This document shows, in pieces, positions 19,215 through 27,316 of a stretch of 64,000 nucleotides of DNA. Both the position numbers and the translations under genes were made by a program. The stretch spans positions 1 through 64,000 of the forward strand of contig NZ_JACWNA010000020.1 of assembly GCF_015355765.1 (NCBI RefSeq). The letters are read 5' to 3'. Below the pieces are notes generated by a model, which worked only from the letters and a program-made list of their open reading frames with translations, did not search any database and was not told the origin of the DNA. Numbering within the stretch: position 1 is the first letter of the stretch; each line of letters starts with the position of its first letter. Origin of the DNA: Actinomyces haliotis. Its GTDB lineage: Bacteria; Actinomycetota; Actinomycetes; Actinomycetales; Actinomycetaceae.

Positions 19215-19724
19215 ATGAGCGACTCAGCGCCCCGCCCGCCCGCCGTGCCCGAGCCGGCCCCGGGCACGACCGTGCTCGGTACCGGCGTCGACCTCGTCCA
19301 CGTGCCCGGGCTCGCCCACCAGCTGACGATCCCCGGAACGGTCTTCGCCGAGCGGGCCTTCACCGCGCGCGAGCTGCGCGACGCGCGTCGCCGCGCCGAC
19401 GAGACCGGCTCCCTGCAGGCCGAGCACCTTGCCGGGCGCTGGGCCGCGAAGGAGGCCGTCATCAAGGCGTGGTCCGCGGCCGCCAACACCGTCACCGGGG
19501 GAGCGGTGCCGCCGTCGATGGCCCCGGAGGCCGTCGACTGGCGTGAGATCGAGCTCGTCACCGACCGCTGGGGCCGTCCGAGCATCCGCCTCGCTGGCGC
19601 GGTCGCCAGCGCCGTCGAGGGAGCGATCGGCCGGGGAGCCTCCGCGAGTGACCGCTGGCCCGTCTCCCTCAGCCACGACGGCGACTACGCCGTCGCCGTC
19701 GTCCTGGCCCTGGGAGCGCGCTGA
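19215..19724 (+). CDS. acpS: Holo-[acyl-carrier-protein] synthase
   Basis: This 169-residue 4'-phosphopantetheinyl transferase of the AcpS type has both signature motifs: GTGVDLVHVPGL (Mg-binding Asp) and GRWAAKEAVIKAW (the WAAKEA motif with catalytic Glu and Lys). It should move phosphopantetheine from CoA to the Ser in the FAS I ACP domain. It is longer than the usual ~125 residues because of a Pro-rich N-terminal tail and an insertion before the last third (TGGAVPPSMAPE). GACAAT ends 6 nt before ATG 19215, so a leaderless internal promoter is possible; no strong Shine-Dalgarno is seen. Confidence 0.92.
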   Translation: MSDSAPRPPAVPEPAPGTTVLGTGVDLVHVPGLAHQLTIPGTVFAERAFTARELRDARRRADETGSLQAEHLAGRWAAKEAVIKAWSAAANTVTGGAVPPSMAPEAVDWREIELVTDRWGRPSIRLAGAVASAVEGAIGRGASASDRWPVSLSHDGDYAVAVVLALGAR

Positions 19725-19827
19725 GGACCGAGGCCGTACGGTCCGCGCTGCCGCGTGCACGGCGCGCCCGCGCTCCGGCGTCGTCACGCGCCTACGATGG
19801 CAGCGAGCCCGTTCGAAGGAGAGCACG

Positions 19828-21348
19828 ATGACCAGCAGCAAGCCCACCCAGCCCACCGCCCCTCGTGCCGTGAACGACGCGCGCGTCCACGAGCTCCTCG
19901 ACTCGGTCCCAACCGGGATCCTCATCGACGGTCAGTTCCGCGAGGCGGCCTCCGGCACGCGCTTCGAGGTCCTCAACCCCGCCACAGGCGAGGTGCTCAC
20001 GACCGTCGCGGACGGCGACGAGGCCGACGCAAGCGCCGCCATGGACTCGGTCTGCGCGGCGGCCGCCGCTTGGCGCGCCACCCCGCCCCGCGAGCGGGCC
20101 GAGGTGCTGCGACGCGCCTTCGACCTCGTCAACACGACCTACCGCGAGGACCTCGCCCTCCTCATGACCCTCGAGATGGGCAAGCCGCTCGCCCAGTCCG
20201 ACGGCGAGGTCACCTACGGCGGGGAGTTCCTCCGTTGGTTCTCCGAGGAGGCCGTGCGGATCCGGGGCGACTGGTTCCGCGTCCCCGAGGGGCACCTCCA
20301 GGCGATGGTCGTGCGCCGCCCCGTGGGGCCCTGCCTCTTCGTCACCCCGTGGAACTTCCCCCTCGCCATGGGCACCCGCAAGCTCGCGCCAGCCCTGGCC
20401 GCCGGGTGCACGGCGATCCTGCGCCCGAGCCAGGTCACGCCGCTGACGAGCCTCCTGCTGGGTCGCATCCTCACCGAGGCCGGTGTGCCCGACGGCGTCA
20501 TCGCCGTCGTCCCGTCCTCGTCGGCGCGTGCCGTCACCGGTCCGCTCCTCTCCGACGACCGCCTGCGCAAGCTCTCCTTCACCGGCTCCACAGCCGTCGG
20601 CCGCGCCCTGCTCAAGGAGGCCGCGGACGGCGTCCTGCGCACCTCGATGGAGCTGGGCGGCAACGCCCCCTTCATCGTCTTCGACGACGCCGACCTCGAC
20701 GCCGCCGTCGACGCCGCGCTCGCCACGAAGATGCGGAACATGGGCGAGGCGTGCAACGCGGCCGACCACTTCCTCGTCCAGGAGGGCGTCCGCGAGGAGT
20801 TCGCGCGCCGCCTCGCCGAGGCGATGGCCGCCCAGAGGATCGGCAACGGGCTCGAGGACGGCGTCGACGTCGGGCCCCTCGTCTCCGCGCAGCAGCGCGA
20901 CGCGGTCGCCGAGGCCGTCCAGGGCGCGGTCGACGCCGGCGCCACCGTCCTCACCGGCGGGGAGCGCCCGGAGGGACCGGGATTCTTCTACCCGCCGACC
21001 GTCCTCACGGACCTGCCCGCCGACGCCGACATCATCCGCAACGAGATCTTCGGCCCGGTGGCACCGATCATCGGCTTCACGGACGAGTCCGAGGCCATCG
21101 CCCTGGCCAACGACGACGCCATGGGCCTGCAGGGCTACGTCCACACCCGGGACATGGAGCGGGTCCTGCGCCTCACCGAGGCGCTCGAGGTCGGCATGCT
21201 CAGCGTCAACACGGCGACCACCTCCAACGTCTCCGCGCCCTTCGGCGGCGTCAAGCAGTCCGGCCTCGGACGCGAGGGCGGCAAGGAGGGCATCGAGGAG
21301 TACCTCGAGACCGTCTACGTCGGACTGCCCGCACCCGAGCTCGGCTGA
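19828..21348 (+). CDS. NAD(P)-dependent aldehyde dehydrogenase, succinate-semialdehyde type
   Basis: This 506-residue ALDH superfamily enzyme resembles succinate-semialdehyde dehydrogenase (GabD). Motifs: TPWNFPLAM, FTGSTAVGR (cofactor loop), MELGGNAPFIVFDDAD with catalytic E275, MGEACNAADHFLV with catalytic C309, and the late EIFGPVAPI. The conserved Lys that binds the cofactor ribose or phosphate (in KPxxxTP) is R199 here (LRPSQVTPL), an uncommon change. The start is ATG 19828 after GAAGGAGAG, with a TACGAT -10-like hexamer 30 nt upstream. The substrate is inferred from similarity alone; no GABA transaminase lies nearby. Confidence 0.85.
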   Translation: MTSSKPTQPTAPRAVNDARVHELLDSVPTGILIDGQFREAASGTRFEVLNPATGEVLTTVADGDEADASAAMDSVCAAAAAWRATPPRERAEVLRRAFDLVNTTYREDLALLMTLEMGKPLAQSDGEVTYGGEFLRWFSEEAVRIRGDWFRVPEGHLQAMVVRRPVGPCLFVTPWNFPLAMGTRKLAPALAAGCTAILRPSQVTPLTSLLLGRILTEAGVPDGVIAVVPSSSARAVTGPLLSDDRLRKLSFTGSTAVGRALLKEAADGVLRTSMELGGNAPFIVFDDADLDAAVDAALATKMRNMGEACNAADHFLVQEGVREEFARRLAEAMAAQRIGNGLEDGVDVGPLVSAQQRDAVAEAVQGAVDAGATVLTGGERPEGPGFFYPPTVLTDLPADADIIRNEIFGPVAPIIGFTDESEAIALANDDAMGLQGYVHTRDMERVLRLTEALEVGMLSVNTATTSNVSAPFGGVKQSGLGREGGKEGIEEYLETVYVGLPAPELG

Positions 21349-21490
21349 GGGCGGTGCCATGGGTGTGCTCAACTGAGCACCGCGTGTCCTGCGCACGGCA
21401 CAAGACGACGAAGCGTGCCCAAGGTCACACGCCCGTCATCGCTTCGGGGTATGGTCCGGGGATCCCCATCCGGTCCTGACAGGAGTCCCC

Positions 21491-22960
21491 GTGTCTGACT
21501 CGACCTTCCAGGCGATCGCGATGATCGTCTACTTCGTGGGCATGCTCGCCATCGGCGCCTGGGCCTACGGACGCAACAACAACCTCGACGACTACATGCT
21601 CGCCGACCGCGGCCTCAACCCCTGGGTCGCCGCCCTCTCCGCAGGCGCCTCCGACATGTCCGGATGGCTCCTCATGGGACTGCCCGGCGGGCTCTACGTC
21701 GGCGGGCTCGTCGAGGGCTGGATCGCCGTCGGCCTCACCGTCGGAGCCTGGGTCAACTGGAAGGTGGTCGCACCGCGACTGCGCTCCTACACGGAGGTGG
21801 CCCGCAACTCCATCACGATCCCGAGCTTCCTCGACAACCGGCTCCACGACGACAAGCACCTCCTGCGCTGGTCGTCCGGCCTCATCATCCTCGTCTACTT
21901 CACCTTCTACGTCTCCAGCGGCATGGTCGCCGGCGGCGTCTTCTTCCAGTCCTCCTTCGGCATGGACTACCACCTCGGCATGGTGATGGTCGCCGCCATC
22001 ACCGTCGTCTACACGCTCGTCGGCGGCTTCCTCGCCGTCTCCTACACCGACTTCGTCCAGGGCCTCATGATGGTTCTCGCGCTCGTCATGGTCCCCGTCG
22101 TCGGCGTCATCAGGCTCGGCGGGCCCAGCAACGTCATCTCCGCCGTCAGCGACGTCGACCCGCACTACTGGGCCCTCATCGGATCGACGACGACGGTCAT
22201 CGGCATCATCTCCTCGCTCGCCTGGGGCCTGGGCTACTTCGGCCAGCCGCACATCATCGTGCGCTTCATGGCGATCCGGACCGTCGGCGAGGCCAGGATG
22301 GGCCGCCGCATCGGCATCGGCTGGATGCTCTTCGCCGTCGTCGGCGCCTGCTGCACCGCCATCATCGGCGTCGCCCAGTACAAGCGCGGCAGCGGCCTGG
22401 CGGACCCGGAGAGCGTCTTCATCAGCCTCGGCCAGCTCTTCTTCCACCCGCTCGTCGCCGGCTTCATGCTCGCCGCGATCCTCGCGGCCATCATGTCCAC
22501 GATCTCGAGCCAGCTGCTCGTCACCTCCTCCGCCCTCGTCGAGGACCTCTACGGCGCCGTCACCCACCAGAAGGTCTCGGGCGGACGTCTCGTCCTCTAC
22601 TCGCGGATGAGCGTCTTGGCCATCGCCGTCATCGCCGCGCTCCTCGCGTGGGAGCAGAGCGACACGATCCTCAACCTCGTGGCCTTCGCCTGGGCGGGCT
22701 TCGGTGCCTCCTTCGGCCCGACGGTCCTGCTCTCCCTCTACTGGAAGCGGCTCACGGCGAACGGCGCCTTCTGGGGCATGATCACCGGCGCCGTCGTCGT
22801 CTTCGTCTGGGGTCACCTGTCCGGCGGGATCTTCGACCTCTACGAGATCGTCCCGGGCTTCGCCGCCAACCTCCTCGTCGCCTGGCTCGTGTCCCTGCGC
22901 GGGACCGTCCCGCCGGAGGTCGAGGCCGAGTTCGACGCCGCCGTCGAGGCCACGCGCTGA
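21491..22960 (+). CDS. putP: Sodium/proline symporter, SSF family
   Basis: This 489-residue membrane protein has about 13 predicted transmembrane helices. It begins with the SSF features DYMLADRGLNPWVAALSAGASDMSGWLLMGLPG, abbreviated here to its key segment SAGASDMSGWL, the PutP Na+-site region. LGYFGQPHIIVRFMA is typical of proline transporters. It should import proline with Na+ for nutrition or osmoprotection. The GTG start has AGGAGTCCCC upstream. It is monocistronic, between gabD and a strong terminator. A 16-bp palindrome, GTGCTCA-AC-TGAGCAC, at 21365-21380 could be an operator or the gabD terminator. Confidence 0.9.
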   Translation: MSDSTFQAIAMIVYFVGMLAIGAWAYGRNNNLDDYMLADRGLNPWVAALSAGASDMSGWLLMGLPGGLYVGGLVEGWIAVGLTVGAWVNWKVVAPRLRSYTEVARNSITIPSFLDNRLHDDKHLLRWSSGLIILVYFTFYVSSGMVAGGVFFQSSFGMDYHLGMVMVAAITVVYTLVGGFLAVSYTDFVQGLMMVLALVMVPVVGVIRLGGPSNVISAVSDVDPHYWALIGSTTTVIGIISSLAWGLGYFGQPHIIVRFMAIRTVGEARMGRRIGIGWMLFAVVGACCTAIIGVAQYKRGSGLADPESVFISLGQLFFHPLVAGFMLAAILAAIMSTISSQLLVTSSALVEDLYGAVTHQKVSGGRLVLYSRMSVLAIAVIAALLAWEQSDTILNLVAFAWAGFGASFGPTVLLSLYWKRLTANGAFWGMITGAVVVFVWGHLSGGIFDLYEIVPGFAANLLVAWLVSLRGTVPPEVEAEFDAAVEATR

Positions 22961-23004
22961 GCACCACCTCGAGCCTCGCGACCTGACCCGTCAGGCGTGC
23001 CGAT

Positions 23005-23037
23005 GCCGCCCGCGGACCATTGCGGTCCGCGGGCGGC
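23005..23037 (+). terminator. Strong hairpin terminator after putP
   Basis: A 14-bp perfect GC stem at 23005-23018 and 23024-23037 (GCCGCCCGCGGACC and its complement) with an ATTGC loop, 44 bp after putP. No T tract follows. It insulates the riboswitch transcript downstream. Confidence 0.75.
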
Positions 23038-23175
23038 GTCGTGCAGGGGAGCGGACAGGACGTCGGAGGCGGCCGGTCCCGGCCCGAGGGCGCGCCGCCG
23101 CGCGGTACCGTTCACCGCGACGACGGCCACGAGCTGGCAGGACGGCGGCCGGGGGACTACTGTGCGACCAGCACA

Positions 23176-23312
23176 CGTGCTCCGGGGTCGGTGAAAGTCC
23201 GAGCCGGCGGTGACAGTCCGCGACCCGAGAGCGCCCTCCGTCGGGGGGCGTGATCGGCTGAGCTGGTGGAAATCCAGCACCGACGGTGAGAGTCCGGATG
23301 GGAGGAAGCACG
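23176..23312 (+). promoter_or_regulatory. FMN riboswitch (RFN element)
   Basis: The aptamer closes with P1 CGTGCT/AGCACG at its two ends. Conserved RFN blocks are in order: GGGTCGGTGAAAGTCC, CCGGCGGTGACAGTCCGCGACCC, a variable hairpin, GCTGGTGGAAATCCAGCACCGACGGT (each written only in part as GGTGGAAATCC and ACCGACGGTGA), then AGTCCGGATGGGAGGAAGCACG ending the element. About 150 nt of leader follow before the ribX GTG. In it, CCCGG segments around 23422-23440 could pair with the ribosome site CCGGGAG at 23449-23455, suggesting translational control. Binding of FMN should switch off the downstream genes. Confidence 0.93.
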
Positions 23313-23462
23313 AGGCACCCGACGCTCGCGTCGGTCGGGGCCCACCGGTCCCGAGCGCGCAGCGCGTGCCGTTCGGGCGCGAGCCTCCGCCGTTGGCGGC
23401 CCGCCCGTCACCCCGGAGCCGCCCGGGGCGAGCGTCCCGGGGACCAACCGGGAGAACCACGA

Positions 23463-24305
23463 GTGACACGCTCGACGCAGCACGCGACCGACGCGCCGGC
23501 CAGCGCGGCCGTCCGCACCCACCATGGCCCCGACGCGCGGGGCACCGGGGCCGGCCCGGCCCTCGCCCTCGGGGCGCTCGTCCTCGCCGCCTGGTGGGCT
23601 GTCACCTCCTCCGGCGCGGTCCCCGCCGTCTTCCTGCCCGGCCCGGTCGCCGTCGCTCGGCGCCTCGTCCTCGGCGTCACCCAGGGAGGTCTCCTCGCCT
23701 ACGCGTGGGTGACGCTGCGCGAGGCGGTCCTCGGCTGCCTCCTGGCCGCCGCCCTCGCGCTCCCGCTGGCCTGGGCCCTGTACCGCTGGCGCCTCTTCTC
23801 CCGCACCGTGCTGCCCTACGTCGCGGCCTCTCAGGCCGTTCCCGCGATCGCGACGGCACCGCTGCTCGTCCTGTGGATCGGCTACGGCACCCTGCCGGTC
23901 GTCATCCTGTGCGCCTTCATGGTCTTCTTCCCCATCACCGTGACCGTCCTGCTCGGGCTGCGGGGCCTGGACACCGACGTCCTCGACGCCGCCCGCCTCG
24001 ACGGCGCCTCCGGGCTCGCCCTCGTGCGGCACATGGAGCTGCCGATGGCGCTGCCCGCGATCCTCTCGGGCCTGCGCACCGGCTTCACCCTGTCCGTCAC
24101 CGGCGCCGTCGTCGGCGAGATGACGATGGGAGGCGAGGGACTCGGGATGGTGCTGTCCCACCAGCGCGACGCCGTCGACACCGCAGGCCTGTTCGCCACG
24201 ATCGTCCTGCTGTGCCTCATGGCCACGACGATCCACTGGTGCCTCCACGAGCTCGAGCGACGCAGCCGGGTCGTTGACGCCATGCGCGGCCGCCGCGCCA
24301 CCTGA
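23463..24305 (+). CDS. ribX: Riboflavin ABC transporter permease, RibX-like
   Basis: This 280-residue integral membrane protein is of the SsuC/TauC/ThiX permease type, with about six helices and the EAA loop DAARLDGASGLALVRHMELP near residue 180. It follows the FMN riboswitch and precedes a ThiY/NMT1-like binding protein, which is the RibXY arrangement reported for riboflavin uptake. The frame is open upstream into the riboswitch, but GTG 23463 with CGGGAG 8 nt upstream is the start. No gene for an ATP-binding subunit lies next to it, so an ATPase encoded elsewhere would be needed. The riboflavin specificity is inferred from the riboswitch. Confidence 0.85.
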   Translation: MTRSTQHATDAPASAAVRTHHGPDARGTGAGPALALGALVLAAWWAVTSSGAVPAVFLPGPVAVARRLVLGVTQGGLLAYAWVTLREAVLGCLLAAALALPLAWALYRWRLFSRTVLPYVAASQAVPAIATAPLLVLWIGYGTLPVVILCAFMVFFPITVTVLLGLRGLDTDVLDAARLDGASGLALVRHMELPMALPAILSGLRTGFTLSVTGAVVGEMTMGGEGLGMVLSHQRDAVDTAGLFATIVLLCLMATTIHWCLHELERRSRVVDAMRGRRAT

Positions 24306-24381
24306 ACCGCCACCTCAGTCACCACCTGCTCCGCACCAACCGGCCACGACCGCTGACCCACCCCTACCGAAAGGCCCCCCC

Positions 24382-25416
24382 ATGACCACCACCCGCACCG
24401 TCTCCCGTCGCACCCTTCTCGCGGGAGGCCTCGCCACGGGGGCACTCGGCCTGCTCGCCGCCTGCTCCTCGGGCACCGCCGCCAGGTCGGCCGCCAGCGC
24501 CTCGGCGAGCGCGTCCTCCTCCGGCCTCGTCATCGGCCTGACCTACACGCCGAACATCCAGTTCGCCCCCTTCTACATGGCGCTCGCCGACGGCCGCTAC
24601 GCCTCCGACGTCAGCCTCCGGCACCACGGCGCCCAGGAGGGCCAGTTCGACGCGCTGCTGGCCGGCACGGAGCAGCTCGTCGTCGCCGGTGCCGACGAGG
24701 CCGCCGTGGCCGCCTCCAACGGGAGCGGTCTCGTCGTCGTCGGCGGCTGCTACCAGGCCTACCCCGGTTGCGTCATCGTCCCGGAGACCTCGGGCATCAC
24801 GAGCCTCGCCGATCTCAAGGGGCGCACGATCGGCACCCCGGGTCGCACGGGCGAGACCTGGTACACGCTCAAGGTCGCGCTCAGGACCGCCGGGCTCTCC
24901 GAGGACGACGTCACCATCCAGGAGATCGGCTACACCCAGCAGGCCGCCCTCGTCGGGGGGAAGGTCGACGCCATCGTCGGCTACTCCAACAACGACGCCG
25001 TCCAGATCGCCCAGAACGGCATCCCGGTCCGCACGATCGCCGCCGCCGACGAGGTCCCGCTGGTCGGCGTCTCGCTCGTCACGACGAGCGCGTACCTCGC
25101 CGACCACCGCGATGAGCTGTCAGACGCCGTCACCGCCTCCGCCGCCGGCATGGCCCAGTTCGTCGACGACCCCGACGGCGCCGTCACCGCGACGAAGAAG
25201 TACGTCACGGACCTCGCGGACTCGACCCAGGCCGCGAACGCCCGTGAGGTCGCCGTGGCCACCGGGAGGCTCATCCGGCCCGAGAGCTCGACGGTGGTCG
25301 GCTCACTGGACCCGAGCGCCTTCACGTCCATGCTGTCCTTCCTGGGCGGTCAGGAGCTGCTCGGGGGCACGGCGCTCACTGCGGACGACCTCTGCGACCC
25401 GCTCCTGAGCGCCTGA
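24382..25416 (+). CDS. ribY: Riboflavin ABC transporter substrate-binding lipoprotein, RibY-like
   Basis: This 344-residue protein is of the NMT1/ThiY-like solute-binding family. The N-terminus shows a twin-arginine signal (SRRTLLAGG) ending in a lipobox LAAC with lipidated C28, so the protein should be anchored outside the membrane. The mature part starts IGLTYTPNIQFAPFYMAL, typical of the family, followed by GADEAAVAASNG and GRTIGTPGR. It lies 76 bp after ribX and is the likely capture protein for riboflavin under FMN control. The ATG is preceded by GAAAGG. TatA and TatC for its export are encoded at 36.8-38.2 kb. Confidence 0.85.
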   Translation: MTTTRTVSRRTLLAGGLATGALGLLAACSSGTAARSAASASASASSSGLVIGLTYTPNIQFAPFYMALADGRYASDVSLRHHGAQEGQFDALLAGTEQLVVAGADEAAVAASNGSGLVVVGGCYQAYPGCVIVPETSGITSLADLKGRTIGTPGRTGETWYTLKVALRTAGLSEDDVTIQEIGYTQQAALVGGKVDAIVGYSNNDAVQIAQNGIPVRTIAAADEVPLVGVSLVTTSAYLADHRDELSDAVTASAAGMAQFVDDPDGAVTATKKYVTDLADSTQAANAREVAVATGRLIRPESSTVVGSLDPSAFTSMLSFLGGQELLGGTALTADDLCDPLLSA

Positions 25417-25708
25417 AGGGTGTCTCGGGTTGCTCGCGCAGTTCACGAATTCGAGAAACATCATGTCCTCGCACGGAGCGTGGTACACACAGTGAGCCAT
25501 AGTTTCCGCTGATATGTCGGGCTTGTGCTCCGAAGCACATCTTGAGGCCAACTACCCCTCAGTTCGCTCACGGCAGGATCACGTCATCGTTATTCAACTC
25601 GGGTGGCACGGTGGGCCACCTGCGGATATGGTTTTTCTCGATCGAACGACACAGATCGATAGCCGTTGCGTCTTGCTCCGGCGACTCGGTTTCTATAGGA
25701 GGAACCAC
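25417..25708 (+). other. AT-richer intergenic region before the PRC-barrel gene
   Basis: About 290 bp with distinctly lower GC than the flanks (for example TATGGTTTTTCTCGATCG near 25627). No gene is credible here. It probably holds the promoter of the PRC-barrel protein, followed by a near-perfect ribosome site (ATAGGAGG at 25695-25702). I could not settle on a -35/-10 pair. Confidence 0.35.
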
Positions 25709-26524
25709 ATGACCACGAACGAGCGCTTCGACAGCATCCTCAACTCCACGGTCTTCGACCAGGACGGCGACAAGATCGGCGGCGTGGGCCAGCTCTTCCT
25801 GGACGACCAGTCCGGCGAGCCCAGCTGGGTCACCGTCTCCACCGGCCTGTTCGGCACCAAGGAGACCTTCGTCCCCCTGCACAACGCCTCGATCGCCGGC
25901 GACGAGATCCGCGTCCCCTACGAGAAGGGCTTCGTCAAGGACGCCCCGAACGTGGACGTTGACGAGCACCTCTCCACCGTCCAGGAGGACGAGCTCTACC
26001 GCTACTACAACCTCGGCGGCACCGCTCCGGCCACGACCGGCTACGCCGACCGCTCCGCTGCTGCCGACCACGTCGACGAGGGCCGCTCCGCGGAGTACGC
26101 CGACAAGAACCGCGCCGCCCGCACCGACGGCGCTGCCGCCGACGGCTCCGTCGTCGCCCACGAGGAGCGCCTCAACGTCGGCACCGAGCAGCGCGAGGCC
26201 GGCAAGGTCCGTCTCCGCAAGTACGTCGTGACCGAGACCCAGTCCGTCGAGGTCCCCGTCCAGCGCGAGGAGCTCCACGTCGAGCGCGAGCCCATCAACG
26301 AGCGCGTCTCCGGCGACCACGTCATCGGCGAGGACGTCACCGACGGCGAGACCATCACCCTCCACGAGGAGGTCCCGGTCGTCTCGAAGGAGACCGTCGC
26401 CACCGAGCGCGTCTCCGTCGGCAAGGAGACCGTCCAGGACACCGAGACCGTCCAGGCCGAGGTCGCCAAGGAGCAGGTCGAGGTCGAGGGTGACGACACC
26501 CTCCGCAAGGGCCAGCAGCGCTGA
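25709..26524 (+). CDS. PRC-barrel and DUF2382 domain stress-type protein
   Basis: This 271-residue soluble acidic protein has no signal peptide. Residues about 1-100 form a PRC-barrel domain (FDQDGDKIGGVGQLFLDD, PSWVTVSTGLFG, FVPL). Residues about 150-265 form DUF2382 (RLNVGTEQREAGKVRLRKYV, EVPVQREELHVEREP), rich in charged beta-strand repeats with Glu/Val alternation. Such proteins are common in actinobacteria and Deinococcus and are often linked to stress, but no biochemical role is established. A strong Shine-Dalgarno (TAGGAGG, 7 nt from ATG) suggests high expression. The first half is a paralogue of the gene at 26859. Confidence 0.88.
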   Translation: MTTNERFDSILNSTVFDQDGDKIGGVGQLFLDDQSGEPSWVTVSTGLFGTKETFVPLHNASIAGDEIRVPYEKGFVKDAPNVDVDEHLSTVQEDELYRYYNLGGTAPATTGYADRSAAADHVDEGRSAEYADKNRAARTDGAAADGSVVAHEERLNVGTEQREAGKVRLRKYVVTETQSVEVPVQREELHVEREPINERVSGDHVIGEDVTDGETITLHEEVPVVSKETVATERVSVGKETVQDTETVQAEVAKEQVEVEGDDTLRKGQQR

Positions 26525-26578
26525 TCGCGCACTGAGCGAGAGCTGAGACGGAGCCCGGGAGGCTCCGTGACCAGTCCC

Positions 26579-26616
26579 CGGCGAGGGGCGGGACCCGCGG
26601 GTCCCGCCCCTCGCCG
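26579..26616 (+). terminator. Very strong terminator hairpin
   Basis: A perfect 18-bp inverted repeat (26579-26596 and 26599-26616, arms CGGCGAGGGGCGGGACCC and complement) lies 55 bp after the PRC-DUF2382 stop. A smaller hairpin, GGAGCC-CGGGA-GGCTCC, sits at 26550-26566. Confidence 0.75.
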
Positions 26617-26858
26617 CGTGCCCGGAGCGTCCGAGGGCTGAGTCGGTGGTGGGCGCCCGCGCGGGCACGGCCACCGCGCTCGGCCACCGGGCTCGGAACA
26701 GCGCCCCCTGAGGCGCCCTGACGTGACCGCGGTGCCGAGCCCCTGGCGCACGTGGGCCGTGGGGCCTATCGTCACGTGCGACACCGGGGCCCACGGAGGC
26801 CGCCTTCCCCTCGCCGCTGACGCGGTCCCCGAGCACCACGACCTGCAGGAGCGGTCCC

Positions 26859-27200
26859 ATGAGCACCATTCCCGTCCCCGACGACGCCGTCGAGCGGATC
26901 CTCGCCTCTGCCGTCGTCGCCGTCGACGGTGAGCGTATGGGCGACGTGGGCAGACTCTTCCTCGATGACCGCACGGGAGAGCCCTCGTGGATCACGCTCT
27001 CCACGGGACTGCTCGGCAAGAAGGACGTCCTCGTCCCTCTGGAGGGCTCCCGTGCGGACGGCCGCGAGCTGAGGCTCGCCGTCGGGGCCGACGCGATCAA
27101 GGACGCGCCCGAGGCGCACCTGGACGCCTACCTCACGGCCGACCTCGAGGCGCGAACGCGGGAGCACTACGGACTGCCTCCCCGCGATGACCGCCTCTGA
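26859..27200 (+). CDS. Single-domain PRC-barrel protein
   Basis: This 113-residue protein is the PRC-barrel alone. DGERMGDVGRLFLDD, PSWITLSTGLLGKKDVLVPL and IKDAPEAHLDAYL align closely with the N-terminal half of the preceding gene, so the two are paralogues and probably arose by local duplication followed by loss or gain of DUF2382. GCAGGAG lies upstream of ATG 26859, and TATCGT near 26766 resembles a -10 box. It has its own transcript, bounded by terminators on both sides. The function is unknown. Confidence 0.85.
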   Translation: MSTIPVPDDAVERILASAVVAVDGERMGDVGRLFLDDRTGEPSWITLSTGLLGKKDVLVPLEGSRADGRELRLAVGADAIKDAPEAHLDAYLTADLEARTREHYGLPPRDDRL

Positions 27201-27250
27201 GCGGTCCCACCGTCGGCGCCGCCTCGGAGTCTCGGCGCGAGCGCTCACGG

Positions 27251-27294
27251 ACGACGGCGGGTCGGGAACCACCTGGTTCCCGACCCGCCGTCGT
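27251..27294. terminator. Bidirectional terminator between PRC-barrel gene and hisG
   Basis: A perfect 20-bp stem (27251-27270 and 27275-27294) with loop ACCT, placed between convergent genes and 22 bp from the hisG stop. Confidence 0.8.
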
Positions 27295-27316
27295 GGTCTC
27301 CCGGAGCGCCACGCCC

